DNA of 64,000 nucleotides from Massilia norwichensis (GCF_024753245.1 NZ_JANUGX010000008.1:1-64000), one strand, 5' to 3'. Positions 1 to 11,189 are shown, counted from the stretch's first letter. The notes: generated by a model from the letters alone, not told the origin. Numbers and translations: made by a program.

Positions 1-1
1 A

Positions 2-21
2 GACCAGGCCGAAGCCTGGTC
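2..21 (-). terminator. Hairpin at 3' end of TonB receptor gene
   Basis: An 8-bp perfect stem (GACCAGGC / GCCTGGTC) with a CGAA loop lies about 30 bases beyond the receptor stop codon. Any U-tract would fall outside the window, so terminator status is inferred from the hairpin and its position only. Confidence 0.55.
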
Positions 22-49
22 CGAGTGACTGCGAGAGAGAACGACGCGA

Positions 50-2860
50 TCAGAACTTGTAGGTCGCGGCCACCGACACGCGGCGGTACTGTGCTACGTA
101 GCCGTCGCGCCAGGTGATCGGGTAGTCCTGTTCGAAGATGTTGTTGACGAACAGGCTCAGCTTCACGTGATCGATACCCGAGTAGGTCAGCGAGTAGTCG
201 AAGGTGGTGTTGCTGCCGACATGGTTACAGGTAGCCATGTTCTCCGGTGCGACTTTCTGCGTGACGCAGTAGGTCGGCGACGAGTTGCTGTTGTTGCCCC
301 AGCCGCTGTTGTAGTTCATGGTGATCGAGTGGTCGAAATCACCCTTCTTCATGAACAGCTTGGTCACGGTCTTCAGGCGCGATGCCGGGAAGTCGTAGAA
401 GTCCCAGGTACCGGCGATGTTCTCGTCATACGCGTTCAGGGCCTGGCTGTAGTTCTGGTATTTCCAGACGTAGGAACCGTCGAGCTTCAGGCGGAAGTCG
501 GTGTCCATGAACTTGAAGCGGCCCGATGCGTCGAAGTCGAAGCCCGAAACACGGGTACGGCCGCTGTTGACGTACGGGTTGTACACCAGGCCCAGTTGGC
601 CAACGCCACCGTAGTTGATGGTGTTGTTCGGCGCGTACTTCTTCACCAGCGACAGGAACTCGTTGTCGTTGGCGGTGTTGTCGATACGGATCAGCTGGCC
701 AGCCGGCAGGCTTGCCTCGCCTTTCAGGATGTCGGTCACGCCACGGGTGCCGATTTCGTTGCGGCGCTCGATGAAGTAGTAGTCGAGACCGGCGCTCCAG
801 TTCTTGACCGGCTCCCAGACGGCGCCCAGGGTCACCGAACGCGAGATTTCCGGCTTCAGGTCGGGGTTCGACGACACGAAACTCGGCAGACCGGCCGAGC
901 ACTCCGCGTTGCGGAAGCTGTTGGCCTGCGCCTTGTCGGCGGTGGTTGCGCCGGCAGCGTTCTGCACCAGGGCGTTCAGCTGGTTGGCGACCGGGCAGCG
1001 GCGCAGGTCGTTGACGCCGGTGGCAACCGAGCTGCGGCCCAGGCCGTTACCGGATTCGACGATGTTCGGTGCGCGGAAGCCGCCCGATGCGGTGGCGCGC
1101 AGCAGCAGGCTGTCGTTGACAGTGTAGCGCAGGCCCAGCTTCGGCGACAGGTGGGCGTCGAAATCGCCGCTCTTGTCGGCGCGGATGGCCGCGTTCAGTT
1201 CCAGACCCTTCAGCAGCGGAACGTTTGCCTCGGTGAACAGCGCATATTCGTTGCGGGAATCGTCGACCTGCAGGCCGAACACACCGACCAGCTCACCACG
1301 CAGCACGTTGTCCGAGCTCTTCATCCAGTAGGCGTTCTGGCGGATGTCGGTGCCGAACGCAACATTCAGCGGACCGGCCGGCAGCTGGGCCACGGTGCCC
1401 GACACGGTCGCGTCGAAGAACTTGACCTTGGCTTCGCCTTCGGTGGTACGGACCGGGAACATCGATTCCAGCAGGGCTGCGTCGTTCTGCTTGCCGAACT
1501 GGTAAGTCTTGTTGACGATCGCGTTGGTGTAGCCGGTGGCGCTGACGGCGCGGGTGGCCTTGGTGGCGCTCGAGTGCGCGTAGCCCAGTGCCGATTTCCA
1601 GTCCCAGCCGCCGATGGTGCCGTCCAGTGCGAGCATGACGCGCTGCTGGTCGGAATCGGTGCGGTTGAAGTTGAAGCCGTTGCCGGTGTCCATCAGACGG
1701 GCACGGTACTCAGTCGGCGTGCTGTACGGGTTCATCGGGTGGCCGACCGGCAGTTTCGGGTACGAGAACGGGCCGACCATCTTGCCTGCGATCGCGTTGT
1801 ACCAGACGCTCTGCGAGCTGGTGGCGCTGCCGTTGCTCATGCTGAACGGCGCCACGATGTATTCGCTGGTCTCGCCGGCGGTCGTGACCTCGAAGTTCGC
1901 GTTGATGTCCTTGCCGATGCGGAAGTGGGTGCTGCTGGCGATCGAGTGGCGCTTGTTGTCCGTGCGCAGACCGTTGTACGCGGTGGCATCCCACTTGCAC
2001 AGCTTGTCGGCCGGATCGATGTCGGAAGCCGGGCAACCCGGTGCAGCGACGATGTTGGTGCTGCTCAGGAAGTAGTTACCGGTCGGCGAGAACGAGCTCT
2101 TCGCATCGTAGGTTGAGCGGCCCGGGGTCAGGCGGTGCCATGCCGGATAGAGTGCGGCCTGGTCGGCCTGGCTGTAGCCGTCGGTCTTGTAGGCTTCGGC
2201 GGTCAGGTAGGTGTTGAAGCCGTTCTTGTCGATGTCGCCGTAGCCCCAGATCGCCGAGAGGTTGCGGTTGCGCGCATCGTTGAAGTGCGGCGCTTCGCTG
2301 TACTGGCCCTTGATCTGGAAACCTTCGTAGTTGCTGCGCAGGATGATGTTGACCACGCCGGCAATCGCGTCGGAACCATAGATTGCCGAAGCGCCGTCCT
2401 TCAGGACTTCGATGCGCTCGATGGCGTCGCTGGCGATCGCATCCAGGTTGGTGAAGTTCTGCTGTGCGCCATCGGCCAGGCCATAAGGGGCGATGCGGCG
2501 GCCGTTGACCAGGATCAGGGTCGCAACCTTGCTCAGGCCGCGCATGCTGACGCCCGACGAACCGGTTGCGAAGCTGCCCGAGCTGGCGGAGGCCGAGCTG
2601 ATGTCGGTGCTGATCGAGGAGGTGGCGGTGAGGATGCCCAGGGCCGTGGTCTGGCCGGTCTTTTCGATATCGTCGCGGGTCAGGATCTGGACCGCGCTGG
2701 CTGCTTCCGTGTCGGTGCGCTTGATGCTGGAGCCGGTGACTTCAACACGCTGCATCTTCGGTTCGGGCTGGTTAGCCTCTTGCGCAGCGACCAGAGCTGG
2801 AATGGCCAGGGTAACGGCCAGGGCCATGGCTTTCTTATTCAAGATACTTTTATGCTTCAC
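50..2860 (-). CDS. TonB-dependent outer-membrane receptor
   Basis: 936-aa outer-membrane active transporter. Residues 1-26 form a Sec signal peptide (basic start, Ala/Leu core, cleavage near VAA-QEA). A TonB-box-like stretch (MQRVEVTGSS) and plug domain (about residues 50-170, with RGLSKVATLILVNGRR) follow, then a long barrel ending in Tyr-Lys-Phe, the usual C-terminal aromatic. The length and Ser-rich plug fit the large TonB receptors for oligosaccharides, peptides or siderophores common in Massilia-type bacteria. No adjacent gene identifies the substrate. The start is supported by CAGGAG 11 bases upstream. Energising proteins ExbB and ExbD are encoded at the far end of the window; no tonB is seen here. 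Confidence 0.9.
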   Translation of the reverse strand: MKHKSILNKKAMALAVTLAIPALVAAQEANQPEPKMQRVEVTGSSIKRTDTEAASAVQILTRDDIEKTGQTTALGILTATSSISTDISSASASSGSFATGSSGVSMRGLSKVATLILVNGRRIAPYGLADGAQQNFTNLDAIASDAIERIEVLKDGASAIYGSDAIAGVVNIILRSNYEGFQIKGQYSEAPHFNDARNRNLSAIWGYGDIDKNGFNTYLTAEAYKTDGYSQADQAALYPAWHRLTPGRSTYDAKSSFSPTGNYFLSSTNIVAAPGCPASDIDPADKLCKWDATAYNGLRTDNKRHSIASSTHFRIGKDINANFEVTTAGETSEYIVAPFSMSNGSATSSQSVWYNAIAGKMVGPFSYPKLPVGHPMNPYSTPTEYRARLMDTGNGFNFNRTDSDQQRVMLALDGTIGGWDWKSALGYAHSSATKATRAVSATGYTNAIVNKTYQFGKQNDAALLESMFPVRTTEGEAKVKFFDATVSGTVAQLPAGPLNVAFGTDIRQNAYWMKSSDNVLRGELVGVFGLQVDDSRNEYALFTEANVPLLKGLELNAAIRADKSGDFDAHLSPKLGLRYTVNDSLLLRATASGGFRAPNIVESGNGLGRSSVATGVNDLRRCPVANQLNALVQNAAGATTADKAQANSFRNAECSAGLPSFVSSNPDLKPEISRSVTLGAVWEPVKNWSAGLDYYFIERRNEIGTRGVTDILKGEASLPAGQLIRIDNTANDNEFLSLVKKYAPNNTINYGGVGQLGLVYNPYVNSGRTRVSGFDFDASGRFKFMDTDFRLKLDGSYVWKYQNYSQALNAYDENIAGTWDFYDFPASRLKTVTKLFMKKGDFDHSITMNYNSGWGNNSNSSPTYCVTQKVAPENMATCNHVGSNTTFDYSLTYSGIDHVKLSLFVNNIFEQDYPITWRDGYVAQYRRVSVAATYKF

Positions 2861-3177
2861 AACTACTCCTGGGATGTAAATTTATAAGCGACCCGCGTGC
2901 TGTTCCGGTCGTCATGCCGGATGGCTACTCATTACGCGTACAAATACTGTTGCACAACATTGCACCTGTGCAAAGATGTAAATATGCGTTTACGAAATAT
3001 TGCGTTGCTTTAAGTTACATCCGTTGGTTTTTTGATACAGTCTGTTACGTATGTGGCTGATTCTTGATCCTTGACGAAACGAAATTTTGTAAACGGCTGC
3101 GGCGAGGCAGGAAATTGCTGCGGTGCAGTATGGACAGGGAGAGGCGCATAAACAAAGGCCGCGCACGACTGCGGCAG
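2861..3177. other. Gene-free AT-richer leader/promoter region
   Basis: Upstream region of the TonB receptor, clearly more AT-rich than its surroundings from about 2880 to 3080. It should hold the receptor promoter, but I could not pick one convincing -35/-10 pair. Open frames through this stretch have no recognisable protein content. Confidence 0.5.
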
Positions 3178-3256
3178 GAAACCCCGGCTCCGCCCCGCGT
3201 CCGTGCCGGACGCGGATTCGATGCCCGTCAGCTCATGCAGGTATTCAAAAACAAAG
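3178..3256. repeat. Direct repeat copy 1 (tmRNA terminator-flank duplication)
   Basis: A 79-base segment nearly identical to 3381-3458 (one inserted C). It ends in the same GTATTCAAAAACAAAG that forms the left arm of the ssrA terminator. The sequence after it (GCCCCACCGGCTTGCGTCGGCAGGGC) resembles a decayed terminator stem, suggesting an old tandem duplication of the ssrA 3' flank. Confidence 0.8.
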
Positions 3257-3380
3257 CCCCACCGGCTTGCGTCGGCAGGGCTTTGGCGCAGTCGCTGCGC
3301 GACTGCTTAGTCAGCCGAATCGGAGAGCCCTTGCGCTTGCCAGCGCAAGGTCGCTGCGCCGGCTCGTCGCGGTGCGGCGA

Positions 3381-3458
3381 GAAACCCCGGCTCCGCCCCG
3401 CGTCCGTGCCGGACGCGGATTCGATGCCGTCAGCTCATGCAGGTATTCAAAAACAAAG
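3381..3458. repeat. Direct repeat copy 2, running into the ssrA terminator
   Basis: 78-base partner of the copy at 3178-3256. Its last 16 bases are the left arm of the ssrA terminator hairpin at 3443-3500. The repeated block is itself GC-rich with an internal hairpin (GCGTCCG / CGGACGC). Confidence 0.8.
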
Positions 3459-3500
3459 GCCTCGTCAGCTTGCGCCGACGAGGCCTTTGTTTTTGAATAC
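3443..3500 (-). terminator. Long terminator hairpin of ssrA
   Basis: Perfect 24-bp inverted repeat (arms 3443-3466 and 3477-3500, 10-base loop) starting right after the CCA end of tmRNA. The outer arm supplies an A/T-rich tract after the GC-rich core GGCCTCGTC, so it can act as an intrinsic terminator on either strand. Confidence 0.85.
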
Positions 3501-3859
3501 TGGTGGAGGCGGCGGGAATCGAACCCGCGTCCGCAAGCACTCTACAGACAGTTCTACATACTTAGCACTATCTTTTAATTTAACCAGCACAACGGGGATG
3601 TGCACCCTGTGTACTAGCGAGTTACCTAAAATTTCGGAAGCAAGCAAGTAACCCGCTTGAGTCCTAGCCTCTCTAAATGACTCTACTTGCCTTGCGGCCC
3701 ACCCGAGAGGCGAGGTGGTGTAGAGCTAGCAGCGATTAGGCTGCGAGTGCGTACGAGTTATCGTTTGCAGTTATTGATTTCTGGATGTATTTACGAGGTA
3801 ACCAGTCCTCGGTATGCCCTGCGCTGCTTTGCAACCCACGTCGAAACCAGGTCGCCCCC
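3501..3859 (-). ncRNA. ssrA: Transfer-messenger RNA (tmRNA)
   Basis: Rescues stalled ribosomes by trans-translation. The 5' end GGGGGCG pairs with CGCCTCC before the 3' ACCA to give the tRNA-like acceptor stem, and the T-arm GGTTCGATTCC is intact. The tag reading frame (3768 down to 3736) is GCA AAC GAT AAC TCG TAC GCA CTC GCA GCC TAA, i.e. ANDNSYALAA, a typical betaproteobacterial degradation tag ending in ALAA. The molecule is one piece of about 359 nt, not permuted. The 5' boundary was set by pairing with the acceptor. Confidence 0.97.
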
Positions 3860-3874
3860 CAACGAAGAACCTCC

Positions 3875-3880
3875 ATTGTA
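3875..3880 (-). promoter_or_regulatory. Putative ssrA -10 box
   Basis: TACAAT on the minus strand (5/6 match to TATAAT), 15 bases upstream of the mature tmRNA 5' end. Pre-tmRNA would start a few bases before the mature end and be trimmed. The -35 region is not clear, so this is tentative. Confidence 0.45.
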
Positions 3881-3998
3881 TCGTAAATAGAGGCGGTGTG
3901 CAGTGATGCGGGTCTTTCGAGTCGTTCGTGACGGTTAACTTTCGAGAGACTTTTGTTGTCAAACCCGGACTATCATCTCGGCAGCTGGAGATTTCCGA

Positions 3999-4871
3999 AT
4001 GACCGACAACGGAGCTCGAATGACTTGTATCGTCTGCGGTACCCCGCAAGCCGCCGGCTTGGCCGGCTGGCATGCGTCCTGCCACGAATGTGGGTATGAA
4101 AGCGCTGCTTTGCAAGGGGCGATCAATGAGGCCGAGGCCGGTGCGCGGCTCGACGAACAGGACCGCGAGCTGGGCCTGAAGGCCCTGCGCCAGGAGAATT
4201 TCCGGGAGATTGTCGCCCTCGCGCGGCAACTGGCCCGACCGGAGGCGAGCCGTCTGCTGGATGTCGGCTGTGCCCATGGCTGGTTCCTGGAAACAGCCCG
4301 CGAGCGCTTCGAGGTGCTCGGCATCGAGCCGGATGAGGCTGTCGGCGGACGCACGGCGGCGCGTGGCCTGCCGGTACGGGCGGGCTATTTCCCGCAGGCG
4401 CTGCAGCCCGGCGAAAGCTTCGACGTCATCGTCTTCAACGACGTCATCGAACATATTCCCGACATTCGCTCGGCGCTCGACGCCTGCCATGCGCGCCTGA
4501 ACGAGGGTGGTCTGCTGATCCTGAATCTGCCCAACAGCGCCGGCTTCTTCTACCGCCTGTCCAAGGCCTTCGCGAAAGCCGGCTGGCGCAGCCCTTTCGA
4601 ACGTTTGTGGCAGAAGGACCTGCCGTCGCCGCACGTCCACTATTTTCGTCCTGCCAACCTGACGCGCCTGGTGAGCAGGCACGGTTTCCGGTGCGTGCAT
4701 TCGGGCGAGTTGCCCTCGCTGCGCGCGAAGGGCCTGCTGGAGCGCATGCGCTGCACCGGCAATATGGCCGGTCCCTCGCTCTACCTGCAGTATGCGGCCG
4801 TGCTGTGCACGATTCCGCTGCTGCGCCTGTTCCCGAGCGACATCATCGTCAGCGTTTTTCGTAAAACGTAG
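3999..4871 (+). CDS. Zinc-ribbon class I SAM-dependent methyltransferase
   Basis: 290-aa cytoplasmic protein. The N-terminus has four cysteines (C10, C13, C28, C31) spaced as a zinc ribbon. A Rossmann methyltransferase follows, with SAM motif I LLDVGCAHGWFLETA near residue 86, acidic motif II (VLGIEPDE) and motif IV-like VIVFNDVIEHIP. The C-terminal part resembles the ubiG/methyltransferase-11/23 group that often acts on sugars or cell-surface glycans. The target is unknown and neighbours do not help. ATG 3999 gives the full ribbon; M8 is a possible alternative start. Confidence 0.8.
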   Translation: MTDNGARMTCIVCGTPQAAGLAGWHASCHECGYESAALQGAINEAEAGARLDEQDRELGLKALRQENFREIVALARQLARPEASRLLDVGCAHGWFLETARERFEVLGIEPDEAVGGRTAARGLPVRAGYFPQALQPGESFDVIVFNDVIEHIPDIRSALDACHARLNEGGLLILNLPNSAGFFYRLSKAFAKAGWRSPFERLWQKDLPSPHVHYFRPANLTRLVSRHGFRCVHSGELPSLRAKGLLERMRCTGNMAGPSLYLQYAAVLCTIPLLRLFPSDIIVSVFRKT

Positions 4872-4876
4872 AACGT

Positions 4877-4910
4877 AAAAAGCCGCAGGACTCGCGCGCC
4901 TGCGGCTTCA
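4877..4910. terminator. Bidirectional terminator between convergent genes
   Basis: Stem AGCCGCAGG (4881-4889) / CCTGCGGCT (4899-4907) preceded by an A-run and followed by TCATTT, located exactly between the convergent methyltransferase and glycine-zipper genes. Confidence 0.75.
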
Positions 4911-4926
4911 TTTCAAACGCTGAAAA

Positions 4927-5583
4927 TCAACGGTTCGGGTTGTTGATCATCTGGTTGCCGATCATGCCGCCGCCGATGATGCCGGCCACGGTCGCCAGCT
5001 TCTTGCCGTTGCCGCCGCCGATCTGGTTGCCGATCAGGCCGCCGATGACGGCGCCGGTGCCGATGCCGACATAGTTCGGCTGCGGGGCCGGGCGCGGGGC
5101 CGGCGCGTAGTAATCGTTACGTGCATAGGTGTGGTGCACCACGGTGCGCGGCTTCGGCGCAGCCTGCTTGACCGGCACTTCCTTGATCACGGTTTCCTTG
5201 ATCACCACTGGAGCCGGGGCAGGGGCGGCAGCGGCAACCGGGGCGGACTGGGCATACATGGCCGCGGCCGGCTGCGGGTAAGCGCCTTGCACCGGTTGTG
5301 CGTAGCCGATCGTCTGCGCCTGGACCGGCTGGGCATAGCCGACCGGCTGGCCCTGCACCGGCTGGACGTAGCCGGCGGCGGGCGCCGGTGCGCCGGCGTA
5401 GCCTGGCGCATAGCCGTTTTGCGAAGTCATCAGGGCAGCAGCTTGCGGCGACGGCGCGCTGTTCGAACTCGGCAGGACGCCGGTGATGGCGGCGGTGCCG
5501 ACCAGGCTGACGACGATGACCGATGCGGCGGCGGCTGCCATCAGCGGGTGGATACGGTTGGTGGTGGTCTTGATCGCTTCCAT
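4927..5583 (-). CDS. Glycine-zipper 2TM-domain envelope protein
   Basis: 218 aa. One N-terminal hydrophobic segment (about residues 14-36) acts as anchor or uncleaved signal. It is followed by a low-complexity Pro/Gln/Tyr region with repeated YAQPVQ units (about 70-105), then a basic stretch. The C-terminal glycine zipper (GIGTGAVIGGLIGNQIGGG and GIIGGGMIGNQM) is the 2TM/Rick_17kDa-type fold found in outer-membrane-associated proteins. The exact role is unknown. It is convergent with the methyltransferase and probably monocistronic. Its start has GGAGCAGACC just upstream. Confidence 0.8.
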   Translation of the reverse strand: MEAIKTTTNRIHPLMAAAAASVIVVSLVGTAAITGVLPSSNSAPSPQAAALMTSQNGYAPGYAGAPAPAAGYVQPVQGQPVGYAQPVQAQTIGYAQPVQGAYPQPAAAMYAQSAPVAAAAPAPAPVVIKETVIKEVPVKQAAPKPRTVVHHTYARNDYYAPAPRPAPQPNYVGIGTGAVIGGLIGNQIGGGNGKKLATVAGIIGGGMIGNQMINNPNR

Positions 5584-5681
5584 GGTCTGCTCCTGAGGTA
5601 TTGCGTTGTCCGATGGGAGTAGATTACTGATGGCGATCGTGGAGAACTAGACTGTACCCTGTATCAATCGTAAAGATATGT

Positions 5682-5799
5682 AAGCGTGCCCGACAAAGGC
5701 TCATGGCGGCGTTGCGCCGTCTCGCCGTACTAGCGTACTGTCTTCGACGGCGCGTCGGGTGGCCGCATCCCTTGCCCTGAGCCTTTGTTGGACACGCTT
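5682..5799. repeat. Dispersed palindromic repeat, copy 1
   Basis: A 118-base near-palindrome in the gap between the glycine-zipper gene and gph. Outer arms are AAGCGTG...CGACAAAGGCTCA and TGAGCCTTTGTTGGACACGCTT. The centre is CTCGCCGTACTAGCGTACTG with TCTTCG next to it. The same centre, in the opposite orientation, and similar arms occur at 44503-44605 inside the cobalamin riboswitch. No ORF is present, so it looks like a non-autonomous palindromic element. Confidence 0.8.
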
Positions 5800-5801
5800 G
5801 A

Positions 5802-6497
5802 TTAGGCTACGTGCGCAGCCTCGACCACCTCACGCAACAACTGCAGCAGTTGCAGCGGCGTCTCGAGCAGGTAGTCGGCGCCCCAGGTAGCGGGCGGAAT
5901 GTCGCCGCAATAGCCCCAGCCGCAGGCCACCGTCACCATGCCGGCGGCGCGGCCGGCTTCGACGTCGCGCAGGTCGTCGCCGACATACCAGCAGGTTTCC
6001 GGCGGCAGGCCCAGCAGGCGTGCGCCTTCGAGCAGCGGAGCAGGGTGGGGCTTGGCGAAGCCGGTGGTGTCGCCGGAGACGATGCAGCCGGCGTGCGCCA
6101 GGCCGATCTGCGGGATCAGCGGGTCCGTGAAGCGCATCGGCTTGTTGGTGACCACGCCCCAGGCCATGCCGGCCTCTTCGATGCCCTTGAGCAGTTCCGG
6201 CACGCCGTCGAACAGCGTGGTCTCGACCGCCATGGCGGACTGGTAGCGGTCGAACCACTGCAGGCGCAGCGTTTCGTAGCCTTCATCGCCTGGTTGCAGG
6301 CCGAAGGCGGCGCCGATCATGCCGCGCGCGCCGGCCGAGGCCGTGGGCCGCAGCACCGCATAGGGCGTCGGTTCGAGGCCGCGCTCGGTGCGCAGCCAGT
6401 TGACGGCGGCGGCCAGGTCGGGCGCGGTATCGGCCAGCGTGCCGTCGAGGTCGAACAGGACGGCGCGCGGGGCGGGCAGGCGGGAAGGAAAAGTCAT
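5802..6497 (-). CDS. gph: Phosphoglycolate phosphatase (HAD superfamily)
   Basis: 231 aa. Hydrolyses 2-phosphoglycolate, a by-product of DNA 3'-end repair. HAD motif I FDLDGTLADT (residues 15-24), a helical cap domain, motif II region VVTNKP, a conserved Lys in GFAKPHPAP, and the metal-binding loop WYVGDDLRDVEAG are all present. Length is normal for Gph. It lies 19 bases downstream of ubiG, the same pair seen in many Burkholderiales, and is probably cotranscribed with it. HAD substrates are hard to predict from sequence; the ubiG linkage supports Gph. Confidence 0.88.
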   Translation of the reverse strand: MTFPSRLPAPRAVLFDLDGTLADTAPDLAAAVNWLRTERGLEPTPYAVLRPTASAGARGMIGAAFGLQPGDEGYETLRLQWFDRYQSAMAVETTLFDGVPELLKGIEEAGMAWGVVTNKPMRFTDPLIPQIGLAHAGCIVSGDTTGFAKPHPAPLLEGARLLGLPPETCWYVGDDLRDVEAGRAAGMVTVACGWGYCGDIPPATWGADYLLETPLQLLQLLREVVEAAHVA

Positions 6498-6516
6498 GCG
6501 GCTTCGTGGGTACGGA

Positions 6517-7236
6517 TTACAGAGGCTTGGTACAGGCGACCATGTAGTTGACGTCGGTGTCCTGGTTCAGCGAATAGATCTTGGTGAGCGGGTTGTAGCT
6601 CAGGCCCTTCATACCGTCGAGCTGCAGGCCGGCGGCACGGATGAAGCCGGACAGCTCGGCCGGGGTGATGAACTTGGCGTAGTCGTGGGTACCGCGCGGC
6701 AGCATGCGCAGCACGTACTCGGCGCCGATCACCGCGAACAGGTAGGACTTCGGATTGCGGTTCAGGGTCGAGAAGAACACGTGGCCGCCCGGCTTCACGA
6801 GCGCGGCCGCGGCGCGCACGATGGCGGCCGGATCGGGAACGTGCTCGAGCATCTCCATGCAGGTGACGACGTCGAACTGGCCCGGTTCCTCGGCAGCCAT
6901 GTCTTCAGCCGCGATGAGCTTGTAGCGCACCTCCATGCCGGATTCCAGGCTGTGCAGGTCGGCCACTTTCAGCGCCTTCTTGGACAGGTCGATGCCGGTC
7001 ACCTTGGCGCCCTTGCGCGCCATCGACTCGGATAGCACCCCGCCGCCGCAGCCGATGTCGATCACGTTCTTGCCGCTGAGCGGCACGCGCGCGTTGATCC
7101 ACTCGAGGCGCAGCGGATTGATCTCGTGCAGCGGACGGAACTCGGACGTCGGGTCCCACCAGCGGTGAGCCAGTTCGCTGAATTTCTGGATTTCCAAAGG
7201 GTCGGCGTTGGCCGCCATCGTCGGTTCGGTAGTCAT
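6517..7236 (-). CDS. ubiG: Ubiquinone biosynthesis O-methyltransferase UbiG
   Basis: 239 aa. Catalyses both O-methylations in ubiquinone synthesis, membrane-associated. Signature N-terminal [11 protein letters not shown] (from residue 18), SAM motif [15 protein letters not shown], and the downstream [13 protein letters not shown] and [20 protein letters not shown] segments are diagnostic. The length matches the family. It lies between ompA (with a terminator in between) and gph, an order conserved in related Oxalobacteraceae. M1 or M7 could start translation. Confidence 0.95.
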   Translation of the reverse strand: MTTEPTMAANADPLEIQKFSELAHRWWDPTSEFRPLHEINPLRLEWINARVPLSGKNVIDIGCGGGVLSESMARKGAKVTGIDLSKKALKVADLHSLESGMEVRYKLIAAEDMAAEEPGQFDVVTCMEMLEHVPDPAAIVRAAAALVKPGGHVFFSTLNRNPKSYLFAVIGAEYVLRMLPRGTHDYAKFITPAELSGFIRAAGLQLDGMKGLSYNPLTKIYSLNQDTDVNYMVACTKPL

Positions 7237-7283
7237 AGGTCGGAATAATAACGGAAATGCCGCGGTGCTACGGTTTAGCTGGC

Positions 7284-7309
7284 GAAAAAAAACCCCGCCG
7301 AAGCGGGGT
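7284..7309 (-). terminator. Rho-independent terminator of ompA
   Basis: Read on the minus strand: GACCCCGC-TTCG-GCGGGGT followed by a run of eight or more T. It sits 20 bases after the ompA stop and before ubiG, separating the two transcripts. Confidence 0.92.
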
Positions 7310-7328
7310 CATTGGCAGGCGGCGAGGC

Positions 7329-8045
7329 TTACTGCTGCTGGGTGCTGCGGGTACCGACCACTTCGATTTCCACGCGGCGGTTCTTGGCACGGCCGGCGGC
7401 GGTCTTGTTGTCGGCCACAGGCTGCTTCTCGCCCTTGCCTTCGGTGTAGATGCGGTTCGATTCCACGCCCTTGCTCTGCAGGTAGGCCTTGACGGCTTCA
7501 GCGCGGCGGACCGACAGCTTCTGGTTGTAGGCATCGGTACCGACCGAGTCGGTGTGGCCGACGGCGATGATGACTTCCAGGTTGATGTCTTTCAGCTTCG
7601 AGGTCAGGTCATCCAGCGATGCCTTGCCAGCCGGCTTCAGCACGGCCTTGTCGAAGTCGAAGAAGGCGTCAGCCGAGTAGCTCACTTTTTCCGAGGTCGG
7701 GACCGGAGCCGGTGCCGGGGCAGGTGCCGGAGCAGGTGCCGGGGCTTCGACGACCGGCGGCGGCGGCGGGGCGACGCACTTGCCGTTTTCCAGCTTCTCA
7801 GGCGGCACGCACAGCGGCGCGTCGCAACCCGGGACCGCGTCGGCCGGGGTCCAGTAGCCGGTACGCCAGCACAGGCCGAAAGGATTGCGCGCGATCACGC
7901 CGCGGGCATCCTGCACGTAAGCGCTATAGGGCTTCGGCGCCTGGATGTCGGTCGTCAGCGGCGCATACGGCGGTGCGCTCTGCGCGAAAGCGCTGCCGGC
8001 CATCGCTGCCGAAGCTGCGAGCATGAGGGTTGCCAATTTTTTCAT
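7329..8045 (-). CDS. ompA: OmpA-family protein, peptidoglycan-binding, no N-terminal barrel
   Basis: 238 aa. Signal peptide residues 1-21 (ends SAFAQ-S). The mature N-terminus is only about 80 residues with a Cys-containing loop (CWRTGYW...CDAPLC), then a Pro/Ala linker of PA repeats. The OmpA C-terminal domain runs from about 125 to 230, with FDFDKAVLKP and the peptidoglycan-binding helix GHTDSVGTDAYNQKLSVRRA and NRRVEIEV. No eight-stranded barrel fits the short N-terminus, so it is better seen as a periplasmic or outer-membrane-associated tether than a porin-like OmpA. Monocistronic with its own terminator; transcribed divergently from gyrA. Confidence 0.9.
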   Translation of the reverse strand: MKKLATLMLAASAAMAGSAFAQSAPPYAPLTTDIQAPKPYSAYVQDARGVIARNPFGLCWRTGYWTPADAVPGCDAPLCVPPEKLENGKCVAPPPPPVVEAPAPAPAPAPAPAPVPTSEKVSYSADAFFDFDKAVLKPAGKASLDDLTSKLKDINLEVIIAVGHTDSVGTDAYNQKLSVRRAEAVKAYLQSKGVESNRIYTEGKGEKQPVADNKTAAGRAKNRRVEIEVVGTRSTQQQ

Positions 8046-8420
8046 ATTTTTTCTTCCTTTCGGTAAATCTTAAGCGGGCACGTAGGCAGAATATTAACAT
8101 CCGCATAGACGTGTCTGTTTCGCATTGTGAAACATGCAATTAACTTCTCGGCCATTTTGCCACATACGCTACATCCGCACGACCGCAGGGGGTGCATTTG
8201 CCCTGCATGAGATTTGTCGCGTTGTTTCTGCGCAACAACGTGTCGTGAACAGTTCGCAAGCTTGACGAAAGTTTATGACAGGCATGTGTCAAGAATCGCA
8301 ATTGTGCACACTCTTGCCGTGCTGACCTTGCTTTCAAAATCGGCTGCTGATATATGGCGCGCGTGGTAAAATCATGAGCTTAGGAATTCAAATTTACTGC
8401 TGAAAAAAGCCGACCCGCCA
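8046..8420. other. Divergent ompA/gyrA promoter region
   Basis: 375 bases without a gene. A 65-codon frame on the minus strand (8140-8337) has no recognisable content. The stretch beside ompA is AT-rich with a GGAAG ribosome-binding site just upstream of the ompA ATG. Confidence 0.6.
8328..8372 (+). promoter_or_regulatory. Putative gyrA promoter
   Basis: TTGCTT (8328-8333), 17 bases, then TATATG (8351-8356). An alternative -10, TAAAAT (8367-8372, 5/6), lies just downstream. Either would give a leader of roughly 40-60 nt before the gyrA ATG at 8421. Tentative. Confidence 0.4.
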
Positions 8421-11036
<2,616 letters not shown>

Positions 11037-11055
11037 GCAGCACCCGTCTCCCTTG

Positions 11056-11089
11056 AAACGGCCCCTGCAGCGATGCACGGGCCGTTTTT
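11056..11089 (+). terminator. gyrA terminator
   Basis: Stem AAACGGCCC (11056-11064) / GGGCCGTTT (11079-11087), continuing into TTTTTC. It lies 20 bases after the gyrA stop codon. Confidence 0.88.
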
Positions 11090-11189
11090 CTTTTGGCGCT
11101 TTGCTGCAATGCGGCGAAAAATCTCCCCGCTTGAGGATTTTTTGCAAGTTTCGTGCGAAAATCGAGTTCCCCGTCCATGAGGAACCTCC

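Noticed and set aside
3064..3651. Plus-strand open frames over the repeat block and tmRNA
   Set aside because: They translate the duplicated repeat, the terminator and the tmRNA 3' end; no protein similarity.
8140..8337. 65-codon minus-strand frame upstream of ompA
   Set aside because: No ribosome-binding site or domain; region is better explained as the divergent promoter area.
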